Shown here piece by piece: positions 8,477-16,953 of a stretch of DNA of 64,000 nt. A model generated the notes under the pieces. That model ran no database searches, had not been told where the DNA came from, and saw only the letters and a list, made by a program, of their open reading frames with translations. This stretch comes from AG-12 sp035531535 (GTDB taxonomy: Bacteria > Chloroflexota > Dormibacteria > Aeolococcales > Bog-877), in the NCBI GenBank assembly GCA_035531535.1, contig DATKSV010000008.1, forward strand, positions 7,577 to 71,576, written 5' to 3'. The translations under genes were made by a program, and so were the position numbers. The stretch's first letter is position 1, and the number at the start of each line of letters is the position of its first letter.

Positions 8477-9459
8477 CAGGCGGCCGCCCCGGGCCAGATC
8501 AGGGGCGGACACTCATCGTCAGACCGCGTCCAGGCGCCCAAGTGGAGGACGCGCCCATCACCGGCCACCAGACGAGCGGCCGCCCCCGACCCCTCGATCA
8601 GGGCCAGGCCGGCCCGGCCACCCACCAGGGTGGCCGTGGCCAGGGCATTGGCCTCCAGGCAGGTGGCCGCCGCCACGCTCACGGTCCGCCAGGGGCTGTC
8701 AGCCGGGACACCGGTGCGGGGATCGATCAGATGATGCATCGCGATTCCGGCCCGCCGCCACCGCCGCACTGCGGTCGAGGAGGTCGCCATCGCCGGCGCC
8801 ACCAGCACCACGGTCTGGCCGGTCGCTCCGGGGCTGGCTTGGTGGTCGTCACTGATCCTGACCACCCAGCCTCCTGGGGGCGCCGGCCCAAAGGTGGCGA
8901 TGTCTCCACCCAGGCTCACCAGGGCCGGACCATGTAGGGACTTCGAGATCGCCCGAGCCGCCTCGTCGGCCAACTGCGCCTTGGCGGTGGCGCCCAGGTC
9001 GAGCATCACCCCAGGGGGACGGGTCACTCGGGTGCCAGCCACGGTGACCCGCCACCAGCCCGGCACCGGACCGCCGGGCGGCAGAGGTCCGATCTGGACC
9101 CTGGTCATCTCGGCGAAGTCGCCCTCATAGCCGGCCGCGACCAGGGCGGCCCCAACCGTGGGATCGACCAGGCCATGGGTGCGGCGGGCCCAGAAAAGCG
9201 ACGCCCGGAGCAGGTCGGCCAGCCGCCAACTGACCTCGCGCTCGCCGGCAGGGTCGGAATTCAGGCCCGAGATATCGGAGTCGGGTCGAAACCGGTTGGC
9301 GGCGCGGTCGGCCTGGTCGAGCCATTGGTCAAGCCATTGCAGGCTCGACTCCAAGGCGGCTCCGGCTGGCACCACCACCTGGGCGGTGGTGCCGAGCGCC
9401 GCTCTACTGGCCCCAACCAGCCCGGGGCCGGCGTCGATGGGGCCCCACTGCCCGGTCAA
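8476..9459 (-). CDS. apbE: FAD:protein FMN transferase (ApbE)
   Basis: This 327-residue protein has the ApbE hallmarks LDLGATAKAQLAD, SLGGDIATFG and HHLIDPRTGVPAD, with the metal/FAD-binding region toward the C terminus. ApbE transfers FMN from FAD onto a Thr of target proteins outside the cytoplasmic membrane. No signal peptide is evident, so the site of action here is unclear. The likely start is a TTG at 9457-9459 overlapping the stop of the small membrane protein (TTGA). In related clusters an FMN-binding-domain protein is the substrate, but none is present in this operon; the candidates are the ferric-reductase tail or a protein encoded elsewhere. Confidence 0.88.
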   Translation of the reverse strand: MTGQWGPIDAGPGLVGASRAALGTTAQVVVPAGAALESSLQWLDQWLDQADRAANRFRPDSDISGLNSDPAGEREVSWRLADLLRASLFWARRTHGLVDPTVGAALVAAGYEGDFAEMTRVQIGPLPPGGPVPGWWRVTVAGTRVTRPPGVMLDLGATAKAQLADEAARAISKSLHGPALVSLGGDIATFGPAPPGGWVVRISDDHQASPGATGQTVVLVAPAMATSSTAVRRWRRAGIAMHHLIDPRTGVPADSPWRTVSVAAATCLEANALATATLVGGRAGLALIEGSGAAARLVAGDGRVLHLGAWTRSDDECPPLIWPGAAA

Positions 9460-9749
9460 GATCCGCCCGAGGTGACCACCGGAGTTGCGGCGCTGGGCGC
9501 TGGGGCGGTTCCCTGGCCGACGCCCGAGCTTGCCGGATTGACCGGTATGGAGCCGCCTCCGGAGCTGGAGGTACCCGACGCGTTGGCAACGGTCGGGGTG
9601 GCGGTGCGACCGGGAAGGGCGTTAGCGACCGCGGCCCCGGCGGCTCCGGTCGCCACCATTGCCCCGAGACCGGCCCAGATGCTGAGCCGGCGCAGCAGCG
9701 ACTCGCCCCGACTGCGCTGTGCCGGCCCGGATGGAAGTTCAGGAAGCAT
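9456..9749 (-). CDS. Small one-TM protein of the redox operon
   Basis: Ninety-seven residues: a short basic cytoplasmic N terminus (LLRRLS), one hydrophobic helix (about 24-45, rich in Gly/Ala), then a low-complexity Ser/Gly/Pro/Ala/Thr tail. It resembles the membrane anchor and linker of the FMN-binding proteins found in comparable clusters, but ends before any FMN-binding domain. It is translationally coupled to apbE through a TTGA overlap, so it is likely expressed. It could be a degenerate anchor, or a small subunit that holds the complex in the membrane. The ATG at 9747-9749 lacks a strong ribosome site. Confidence 0.55.
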   Translation of the reverse strand: MLPELPSGPAQRSRGESLLRRLSIWAGLGAMVATGAAGAAVANALPGRTATPTVANASGTSSSGGGSIPVNPASSGVGQGTAPAPSAATPVVTSGGS

Positions 9750-10150
9750 TGACTGAGGCTATCCGACCGGTCTGTGGCCTCCCTGAGAGCGAGCCGAGAT
9801 TCCCCTGAGACCCAAGTCGGGAGCGCCGGAACCGTCGCATGCTGCCCGCCAGCGCCGGTCCGGTCGTGATGGTGCGGGCCTATGATGACTCCGCCGATGC
9901 GGCCGGGAGGAAGTGCCAGGGGCGACCACAGCGCCAGCTGCCCCTCGTCGACAGGCGCCTTGGCCAAGGTGGGCCAAGCAGCGCCGCGGATTTGCATCCG
10001 CTGGGCCGGAATGATGGCCCGAGGTCGGCACTAGGCGGGAACTCCCAAGATCCCGTGAAGCGGCGCACGTGCGCTGAGTCCCGGCGCCGGGCGGAGCACA
10101 GACGTGCTCTCAGCCACAGGCACTGGGAGCTGACCGGCTCGGGGAAGTGG
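9750..10150. other. Non-coding interval between redox operon and molybdenum hydroxylase
   Basis: No convincing gene is seen in this 400-base stretch; the open frames are shadows without family features. It must hold the 3' end of the fused molybdenum hydroxylase transcript and the promoter of the redox operon. The only clear structure is the hairpin at 9954-9985. I could not identify a convincing -35/-10 pair in front of the 9749 start. Confidence 0.5.
9954..9985 (-). terminator. Hairpin downstream of fused molybdenum hydroxylase
   Basis: A two-part stem: GGCGC (9954-9958) pairs with GCGCC (9981-9985), and inside it CTTGGCC (9959-9965) pairs with GGCCAAG (9972-9978) around a six-base loop, with a two-base bulge. 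It lies about 165 bases after the stop of the minus-strand gene ending at 10151. There is no T-run, as is common in GC-rich genomes, so termination is inferred from structure and position only. Confidence 0.35.
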
Positions 10151-12736
10151 TCAGGCGAGCCGGCCCTGGGGCGCCAGTGGCAGGTCTCGGAGGCGGCGTC
10201 CGGTGGCGGCGAATATGGCGTTGGCGATGGCCGGGGCGACCGCGATGATGGGGGTCTCGCCGGCTCCCGCCGGCTCCTCCTCGGGCCGATCCACCAGCAC
10301 CACCTCGATGGGCGGCACATCCATGAAACGCGGCACCCGGTACTGGCGCAACGAGGCGTTGGTGATCTCTCCGTCGGCGAACTCGATCGCCTCGAACAAA
10401 GCCCCCCCCAACCCCATGATGGCCGCGCCCTCCACCTGGTTGGCGAGGTTGTCGGGGCTCACAATCGCGCCGCAGTCAAACCCGGTCACCAGGCGGATCA
10501 GCTCCAGGCGCTGGTCAGGGTGCACCTGCACCTCGGCACAGGTGACGATCCGGCCATCCTTCTCCAGCCCGACCGCCAACCCCAACCCGTGGCCGTCCCC
10601 GGTCCTCCGGCCCTGCCATCCCGCCCGCTCGGCCACCCTCTCCAGCACCTCCCCCAGGCGCCGGTCACTGAGCTGACGGAGGCGGTAGCGCAAGGGGTCC
10701 TCGCCCATCAGATTGGCGAGCTCGTCGACGTGGGACTCGCGGGCGAAGTTGTTGGCGGTCGCGGCCAGCGCTCGATACGACCCCTGGCGAAGGGGTGAGG
10801 CAGCCGGCTGGAAGCGCAGCCGCCAGTTGGGAATCGCGTAGGGCGGCTGGATGGCGTGCGGCCCCGAGTTCAGGTTGGTGAAGTCCCAGGCCGTGATGGC
10901 CCCACCCGGAGCGGTCGCGCTGGACACGTCGATCACCGCCGCCGGACGCAGGTAGGCCTGGGTGAACTCCTCTGTCCGGCTCCAGGCCACCCGGACCGGC
11001 CGCCCCGCGCGGCGAGCCAGAATGGCGGCGGCCAGGGCCGCCTCACCGGTGTGCTTGCCCCCGAACCCGCCTCCGAAATCGGGAACCACAACCTCGACCA
11101 GCGACTCCTCGATGGCCAGCGCCTCAGCCACCTCATGGCGCACCGCGAAGGGCCGCTGGGTGCCGGTCCAAACCGTTACCGTATCGCCCCGCCAGCTGGC
11201 GACCGCACTCCTGGGCTCCATCGGGACATGGGCGATGTAGGGAATGGTGTAGGTGGCGGCGAGGCGCTGGCTGCCGGCTTGGAGCGCCCCATCCACATCC
11301 CCAGCCTCCTCCAGCGATGACCCGCCCCAGCCATCCACCTGCACCGGATGCTCTCGGAGGTACCCGCTCAAGGTGGCGCCGGTAACCGTCGGGCCCGGAC
11401 TCCAGGTGGCCCGCACCGCCGCGATCGCCCGGGAGACCTGGGCCCGATCCTCCCCCACGGCGCCGACCATGTCACCCTCCCGGATCAGTTGCACGCCCTC
11501 GACCTGCTGCGCGAGCGTGAGATCCGCCGACCGCAGCTCGGCTCCATGGAACGGGTGGGGCAGGGTTCGTCCCTCGAGCATCCCCGGCAAAACGACGTCA
11601 GATGGGAAGACCCTGGTCCCGCTCACCGCGCCGGGGGAGGAGACTCGCGGGGCTCGCTCACCGGCAACGGTCCATGCCGAAGGAGGGGTCAACTCCTCGT
11701 GGCGACCGGCCTCGCGCACCAGGCGAGCCCCCTCCACCAGGTCTCCGTAGGAGATCGATCGAGATGGGTCCGCGGCGTGCACCCAGCCATCCGCCAGCTG
11801 TTCCTCCCCGACTTCTCCGAGCCGCGCCTGGGCCAACTCCAGCAGCCCGCGCCGGGCCGCCACCGAGGCCAGGCGGAGGTGGAGGCCGGCATCAGGCATC
11901 GACCGGCTCCCGAAGGTGCCCATATCGAACGGGGAGATGTCGGTGTCACCCATCACCATGACCACCCGGCTGAGGTCGACCCTGAGCTCCTCGGCGACCA
12001 GCTGGGCCAGTGCGGTCCGGTTGTCCTGGCCGCCGTCAACCTTGCCGATGAACGCTGTCACCACCCCCGTGCTGCCGACGTGCACGAAGGCGCCCCCGTC
12101 GGCCCAGCGCGGCCCCGAGCTGGGCGGGGGAGCTCCCGCGAGAACCGCCACCAGTCCGTCGGGAAGCAGGTCGAAGTAGCGCCGATCCAGAGCCGGTGTC
12201 AGGTCGAAGGGAGTTGGGGCCCGGGTTTGAGGATGGGGCGTCGGCGGGCCCGGCGGCGGCATCGGCGTCGTTTCAGGCCCGGCAGCCCCCGCCCTGGCCA
12301 CCGCCTTGAGGATCCGGGAGTAGGTGCCGCAGCGGCAGATGTGACCATTCAGGGCAGTCTGGATCTGGAGCTGGTCGGGGCTGGGATCTCGGGCCAGCAG
12401 AGCGGCCGCGGCCAGGACCATCCCGGGGGTGCAGAACCCGCACTGCAGGGCGCCTTCGGCGAGCAGCGCCGCCTGAACCGGGTGCAGCTGTCCAGCTGGC
12501 GCCAGCCCCTCGATGGTGGTTACCTGGCGCTCCCCAACCTCGGCCACGCTGGTGGAACAGGCGAGGTGGGGCTCGCCGTCGAGGAGGACCGTGCAGGCGC
12601 CACAGGCGCCTTCACCGCAGCCGTACTTGGTGCCCCTGAGCTGCAGCTGGTTCCGCAGCACCCCCAGCAGCGACTGGGAGGGCTCGCCGCTGACCTCCCG
12701 GATTCCTCCGTTGACCGCCAGCCTCAGAGTACCCAC
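10151..12736 (-). CDS. Fused [2Fe-2S] / molybdopterin hydroxylase (isoquinoline oxidoreductase-like)
   Basis: I place the start at the GTG 12734-12736, which has GGAGGT seven bases upstream, giving 861 residues. Residues 1-150 are a complete small subunit with both [2Fe-2S] clusters: GCGEGACGACTV with a later Cys, then QCGFCTPG and CRCGTY. After a proline-rich linker of about 30 residues comes an IorB-type molybdopterin subunit (GKVDGGQDNRTALAQLVAEE, GGGFGGKHTGEA) ending with the putative catalytic glutamate in GAGETP. Usually these are two genes (IorA and IorB); here they are one chain. The fold predicts hydroxylation of an N-heterocycle or aldehyde. No FAD subunit is fused, so electrons would leave to a quinone, cytochrome or other acceptor. 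The substrate is unknown. Confidence 0.85.
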   Translation of the reverse strand: MGTLRLAVNGGIREVSGEPSQSLLGVLRNQLQLRGTKYGCGEGACGACTVLLDGEPHLACSTSVAEVGERQVTTIEGLAPAGQLHPVQAALLAEGALQCGFCTPGMVLAAAALLARDPSPDQLQIQTALNGHICRCGTYSRILKAVARAGAAGPETTPMPPPGPPTPHPQTRAPTPFDLTPALDRRYFDLLPDGLVAVLAGAPPPSSGPRWADGGAFVHVGSTGVVTAFIGKVDGGQDNRTALAQLVAEELRVDLSRVVMVMGDTDISPFDMGTFGSRSMPDAGLHLRLASVAARRGLLELAQARLGEVGEEQLADGWVHAADPSRSISYGDLVEGARLVREAGRHEELTPPSAWTVAGERAPRVSSPGAVSGTRVFPSDVVLPGMLEGRTLPHPFHGAELRSADLTLAQQVEGVQLIREGDMVGAVGEDRAQVSRAIAAVRATWSPGPTVTGATLSGYLREHPVQVDGWGGSSLEEAGDVDGALQAGSQRLAATYTIPYIAHVPMEPRSAVASWRGDTVTVWTGTQRPFAVRHEVAEALAIEESLVEVVVPDFGGGFGGKHTGEAALAAAILARRAGRPVRVAWSRTEEFTQAYLRPAAVIDVSSATAPGGAITAWDFTNLNSGPHAIQPPYAIPNWRLRFQPAASPLRQGSYRALAATANNFARESHVDELANLMGEDPLRYRLRQLSDRRLGEVLERVAERAGWQGRRTGDGHGLGLAVGLEKDGRIVTCAEVQVHPDQRLELIRLVTGFDCGAIVSPDNLANQVEGAAIMGLGGALFEAIEFADGEITNASLRQYRVPRFMDVPPIEVVLVDRPEEEPAGAGETPIIAVAPAIANAIFAATGRRLRDLPLAPQGRLA

Positions 12737-13118
12737 GAGCACGACCTCCACTCCCCGCCAGTTGGCCCAGCTTACGGCCGACGAGGGAGGGAGGCGAGCG
12801 ACGCAGTCGCCGCTGGACGGGACTGGACCAGCGCTCAGCCCCACCGGCGCCGGCGGACACCGCGGTCCGCCTCCGCCCCGGCCCTCAGCCAGCCATCGCC
12901 CCTGGTGTCCGGCACCGGCCGCGCCCCGGGACCGTGGCGCTTTGCCAGTGGCCGCCGCTGGCCCACGCAATCGTGACCCAGCTGAACGTAGCCGCGGACC
13001 GCCAGGGCCGCGGCCTGGCTGGCTCCGCAGGGACTCCCGCCAGTCCGCCGGAACGGATGGCGGGCAACCTTCTCGGGGTCTGACGGGCGATCACGGCCGG
13101 TCCGGTTGGCTGCCCAGC
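12737..13118. other. Interval between the two molybdenum hydroxylase loci
   Basis: About 380 bases with no supportable gene. It contains a 7-bp hairpin at 12852-12871 (GGCGGAC, six-base loop, GTCCGCC) that could end the coxMSL-like transcript, and the GGAGGT ribosome site for the fused hydroxylase just above 12737. No clear promoter is recognised. The in-frame extension of the fused hydroxylase upstream of 12736 is Pro/Arg/Gly-rich and lacks family features, which is why I do not treat it as coding. Confidence 0.45.
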
Positions 13119-15533
13119 CTAGGCGGGGACGGTGCCCATAAGCTCCAGCAGGCGGGCTGGGGGGAGGTGCTGTTCGGTGACTCGCACCCCCAGCGACGAC
13201 AGGGCGTCGGCGATGGCATTGCAGAGAGTCGCCGGGGCCACGATCATCCCCCCCTCCCCCACGCCCCGAAAGTTCACGTCGGGGTCCAGCGGAATGGTCG
13301 GCAGGTGTTCGATCTCGATTGCGGGAACGTCGGTGGCGGTGGGGAGCAGGTAGTCCATGAGCGACCCCGAAAGGTACTGACCGGTCTCGTCATAGACCGA
13401 GCGCTCGAGCAACACCGCTCCGATCCCCTGGGCGACCCCGCCGCGGACCTGGCCCTCCACCACGGCGGGGTTGATCAGCTCCCCGCAATCCTCCACCACC
13501 CAGTAGCGCTCGATGTTGACCAGTCCGGTGCCGGCGTCCACCTCGACCACCGCGCAGTGGGTACCACCCGACCAGCCGCTCTCGCCACCGTCGAAGGCGA
13601 AGGTCACCTCCAGATCCGAGTCGACCCCCGGAGGCAGGCGACCACCGACCGCGACCGCGGCGGCGAGTTCGGCCAGCGTCAGGGTGGGGGCGGATGGGGC
13701 CCGCCCCACCACCACTCCGTGCGCTATGTCGAGCTGGTCGGGACTGGCGTCGACCAGCTGCGCCGCAACCTCGAGAACCTTCACCCGCAGAGCCCGCGCC
13801 GCGTGCAGGGTGGCTCCGCCCGCCATGGTCGCCGAGCGGCTGCCGCCGGTGCCAAAGCCCTGGGGCACCTGGTCGCTGTCGCCCACAATCACCGCGACCT
13901 GCTCGATGTCCACCCCGAACCAGTCGGCGGCAACCTGGGCCAGAGTTGTCTGATGGCCCTGCCCGTGGGGCATCTGGGAGGTGAAGACCGCCAGCGTCCC
14001 ATCTGGCTCGAGGCGCATCCGCACCCGCTCCCAGTTCTCCGGATCCTGGGATTCGCCGGGCGAGCGCGGACCGGGAGCGGGCTCGATGTAGGTGGCCAGG
14101 CCCAGACCGAGGTAGCGGCCCTCCCGGCGGGCCGCCGCCTGCCGGTCTCGGAACTCCTTCAACTTGACTAATTCCGCCATCCGCTCCAGCGACTCGCGGG
14201 CGGTTACCCCAGCCAAGCTGGGGCCGGTCACCATCTCCAGCGGCGGCTCCCCCCGTACGGCCAGGTTGCGGCGCCGGATCTCAAGCGGCTCGATGCCAAG
14301 CTCAGAGGCGATCAGGTCGATCATGCGCTCGCGGACCCAGGTCTCCGCCGCCCATGGCCCCCGGTAGGCGACATAGCTGGCCTTGTTGGTCACCACCACG
14401 GTCCCAGAAAATGAGATCGCCGAGATCCGGTAGGGACCGGGAATCAACTCCTGGACGGCGCCAACCAGCTCCCCCGCAATCCCCGGATAGGCGCCCGAGT
14501 CGATCACCATCTTCACCTTGAGGCCGAGGATGTCGCCGTCATTGGTGACTGCGGCCTCCACCTCGAAGCTCTCCTCACGGGCCTGTCCGGAGGCGGTCAG
14601 GTTCTCGTTGCGATCCTCGATCCATCGCACTGGCCGGCCCAGCTCGCGGCTGGCGGCGGCACAGGCCACCTCCTCGCGGCTGGCCCCGAACTTCAGCCCG
14701 AACGAGCCCCCGACGTCCCCGGCGCGCACGTGCACCCGCTCCAGCGGCATGCCCAGCTGTCTGGCGAGCTGTTGGCGCACACCGTGGACGCCCTGGGTCG
14801 AGATGTGGACCAGAAGGTCCCCACTGGCCTGGTCGAAGCTGGCCACAATGCCCCGGCACTCCATGGGGACGTTCTGCTGCCGGTGCTGGCTGAGGCTCGC
14901 CCGGACCACCCGGTCGGCTCTGGCAAAGGTCGCCGCCACATCGCCGAACTGACGCTCGGTCGGGCCCGACAGGATGTTGCTGCCAAGGTCATCGAAGATG
15001 GGCGGGCTGGCGGGATCAAGCGCCTGCTCGGCGGTGGCCACCGCCGGCAGGGGATCGTAGGCCACCTCGATCAGCTCACAGGCGTCCTCGGCCAGGTAGC
15101 GGGTCTCGGCCACCACCATCGCCACCGGGTCGCCTACCAGGCGGACCTTGTCGGTGGCGAGCAGGGTGAAGCTCGGGGGACCGGCCTCGGCGCTCCCCAG
15201 CTCCGACGCCTGCCCACCGCCCGCGCTCGCCAGCTTGGCCATGGCGGCGCCGTCGAACACGGCCACCACGCCCCGAGCCCGGCGGGCGGCCTCCGTGTCG
15301 ATCCGCAGCAGCCTACCGTGGGCCAGGGGACTGCGCAGGAAGGCGACATCCAAGGTGCCAGGCAGGCGCAGGTCACCGACATAGCTGGCTCGCCCGGTGA
15401 GGATGCGGAGGTCCTCGGTGCGCCGCACCGCGGCCCCGGTGTAGCGCTCGGCGACGGCCGATCTGTCCGACCTCGGCGGCGCCATCGAGGACATCCCTCC
15501 GTCGCGCTCTGGTAGCTGGGTGGCGTCTGCCAT
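13119..15533 (-). CDS. Molybdenum hydroxylase large subunit (CoxL/XDH family)
   Basis: This 804-residue protein has the xanthine dehydrogenase-family large-subunit layout: an alpha/beta hammerhead N terminus (VRRTEDLRILTGRASYVGD), the molybdopterin-binding GDVGGSFGLKFG, and the catalytic glutamate in GVGEGGMIVAP near the C terminus. The active-site loop reads AYRGPWAAE. Form I CO dehydrogenases carry AYRCSFR and form II AYRGAGR, so CO oxidation is not supported; oxidation of a heterocycle, aldehyde or related compound is more likely. It is the last gene of a medium-small-large operon and starts five bases after the small-subunit stop. Substrate not predictable. Confidence 0.88.
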   Translation of the reverse strand: MADATQLPERDGGMSSMAPPRSDRSAVAERYTGAAVRRTEDLRILTGRASYVGDLRLPGTLDVAFLRSPLAHGRLLRIDTEAARRARGVVAVFDGAAMAKLASAGGGQASELGSAEAGPPSFTLLATDKVRLVGDPVAMVVAETRYLAEDACELIEVAYDPLPAVATAEQALDPASPPIFDDLGSNILSGPTERQFGDVAATFARADRVVRASLSQHRQQNVPMECRGIVASFDQASGDLLVHISTQGVHGVRQQLARQLGMPLERVHVRAGDVGGSFGLKFGASREEVACAAASRELGRPVRWIEDRNENLTASGQAREESFEVEAAVTNDGDILGLKVKMVIDSGAYPGIAGELVGAVQELIPGPYRISAISFSGTVVVTNKASYVAYRGPWAAETWVRERMIDLIASELGIEPLEIRRRNLAVRGEPPLEMVTGPSLAGVTARESLERMAELVKLKEFRDRQAAARREGRYLGLGLATYIEPAPGPRSPGESQDPENWERVRMRLEPDGTLAVFTSQMPHGQGHQTTLAQVAADWFGVDIEQVAVIVGDSDQVPQGFGTGGSRSATMAGGATLHAARALRVKVLEVAAQLVDASPDQLDIAHGVVVGRAPSAPTLTLAELAAAVAVGGRLPPGVDSDLEVTFAFDGGESGWSGGTHCAVVEVDAGTGLVNIERYWVVEDCGELINPAVVEGQVRGGVAQGIGAVLLERSVYDETGQYLSGSLMDYLLPTATDVPAIEIEHLPTIPLDPDVNFRGVGEGGMIVAPATLCNAIADALSSLGVRVTEQHLPPARLLELMGTVPA

Positions 15534-15538
15534 GGCCG

Positions 15539-16048
15539 TCAGCCTCCGGCCGGGGGAGCGCCAATGGCCGCCAGCACGCCCCTCACAATGCTCTGATAAC
15601 CGGTGCAGCGGCAGAGGTTGCCGGCCAGGGCCTCGCGCACCTCGGCCTCGCTCGGGGCTGGGTTCTCAGCCAACAAGGCTGTGATCTGCATCAAGAAGCC
15701 GGGGGTGCAGAAACCGCACTGGAAGCTGTGGTTCTCCCACATCGCTCGCTGGAGGGGCCCCAGGGTCCCCTCTGGCGCCAGCCCCTCGATGGTGCGCACC
15801 TCGCAGCCGTGGGCCTGCACCGCCAGCATGAGGCACGCTCGAGCCGGCTCTCCGTCGACCAGCACGGTGCAAGCGCCGCAGACGCCGTGCTCGCAGCCGA
15901 GGTGGGTGCCGGTAAGCGCGAGGTCCTCTCGAAGGAAGTCGGCCAGGGTCTTGCGGGCCTCCGCATACCCCCGCCGGGGCGTGCCGTTCACGGTCAGCTC
16001 GATGGTGATGATCTCGTCGGCGGAGATGGCCTGGCTCGGTCCGCTCAT
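15539..16048 (-). CDS. Molybdenum hydroxylase [2Fe-2S] small subunit
   Basis: The product is 169 residues, the usual size of CoxS-like subunits. The N-terminal plant-type ferredoxin domain has LGCEHGVCGACTVLVDG with a following Cys (RACLM), and the C-terminal helical domain has QCGFCTPG and NLCRCTGY for the second cluster. It carries electrons from the molybdenum centre of the large subunit to FAD of the medium subunit. The ATG overlaps the medium-subunit stop (ATGA, 16045-16048), and the large-subunit gene follows immediately, so the three should be co-translated in fixed ratio. Confidence 0.92.
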   Translation of the reverse strand: MSGPSQAISADEIITIELTVNGTPRRGYAEARKTLADFLREDLALTGTHLGCEHGVCGACTVLVDGEPARACLMLAVQAHGCEVRTIEGLAPEGTLGPLQRAMWENHSFQCGFCTPGFLMQITALLAENPAPSEAEVREALAGNLCRCTGYQSIVRGVLAAIGAPPAGG

Positions 16049-16953
16049 CCGGTATCTCCCTCCCCCAAATCGCGCTGTGAATTGTGGACTGCAGCTCGCC
16101 GGGAGGCAACCGCAAGGGCCCGGCGCACCAGCGCCCGGGCGACCTGGCGCCGGTATCCGGACGAGCCGTGCAGGTCGGATCTGGGCTCGAGTCCGTCGGC
16201 GACGGCCTCGGCCACTCCGGCGAAGCGAGTGGGGTCAGGCGCGGCCCCCACCAGGCTCCTCTCCGCGTCGATCGCGCGCACCGGCACCTGGGCCACCCCG
16301 GTCAGGGCCAGGCGCGCCTCGGCAATGTTCCCCGCCTCCAGCCGGACGGCCACAGCCACCCCCACCATGGCGAAGTCACCGTGGCGCCGGGCCACCTCCA
16401 TGAAGCAGACGCCCATCCCGGTCGCGAGGCGAGGAATCCGGACCTCGGTCAGGATCTCGTCGGGCTCAAGGGCGGTGCTAAAGAAGCCGGAGAAGAAGTC
16501 CTTGGCGGCAACCGTCCGCTCGCCCCGGGCGGCACTCAGCACCACCATCTCGGCGTCCAATGCCGCCGCCACGGCGGGGAGCTCCGCCGCGGGATCGGCA
16601 TGAGCGAGACTGCCTCCCAAAGTCCCCCGGCTGCGGATGGCGGGGTGGCCGATGAATGGCAGCGCGGCGCTCAGAAGTGGGGCCAGGCGTCGCACCAACT
16701 GGGAGCGCTCCAGGGTTCGCTCCCGCGCCATCGCACCCAGGGCGAGCCCCCCATCGCGCTGGTCCACGCCAGCCAGCCCAGGCACCCTGGCGAGGTCGAC
16801 GAGCAGCGCCGGGCGCGCCAAGCGCAGGTTCAACAGGGGGACCAGGCTCTGACCGCCCGCGAGGACCTTCGCGTCGTCCCCGTGTTCCGCCAACAAGGCG
16901 AGCGCCTCGCCCAGCGACTCGGGTGCCCGGTAGGCGAAGGGGGGCGGTTTCAC
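16045..16953 (-). CDS. Molybdenum hydroxylase FAD-binding medium subunit
   Basis: About 302 residues from the GTG at 16951-16953 (V-K-P-P-P-F-A-Y); an in-frame TTG at 16969-16971 would add six residues. It has the CoxM-type FAD motifs AGGQSLVPLLNLR (about 35-47) and RGTLGGSLAHADPAAELP (about 108-125), and the C-terminal CO-dehydrogenase flavoprotein domain. It accepts electrons from the two-cluster small subunit and passes them to an external acceptor. First gene of the operon; transcription must start in the 16954-17432 interval shared with the divergent helicase gene. Confidence 0.9.
   Translation of the reverse strand: MKPPPFAYRAPESLGEALALLAEHGDDAKVLAGGQSLVPLLNLRLARPALLVDLARVPGLAGVDQRDGGLALGAMARERTLERSQLVRRLAPLLSAALPFIGHPAIRSRGTLGGSLAHADPAAELPAVAAALDAEMVVLSAARGERTVAAKDFFSGFFSTALEPDEILTEVRIPRLATGMGVCFMEVARRHGDFAMVGVAVAVRLEAGNIAEARLALTGVAQVPVRAIDAERSLVGAAPDPTRFAGVAEAVADGLEPRSDLHGSSGYRRQVARALVRRALAVASRRAAVHNSQRDLGEGDTG

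Noticed and set aside
11348..12976. Plus-strand open frame of over 500 codons opposite the fused hydroxylase
   Set aside because: The minus strand carries both iron-sulfur motifs and the molybdopterin motifs; the plus frame has none and is low-complexity.
13119..16953. Aerobic CO dehydrogenase (form I or II)
   Set aside because: The active-site loop is AYRGPW, not AYRCSFR or AYRGAGR, and no coxDEF/coxG accessory genes are adjacent.
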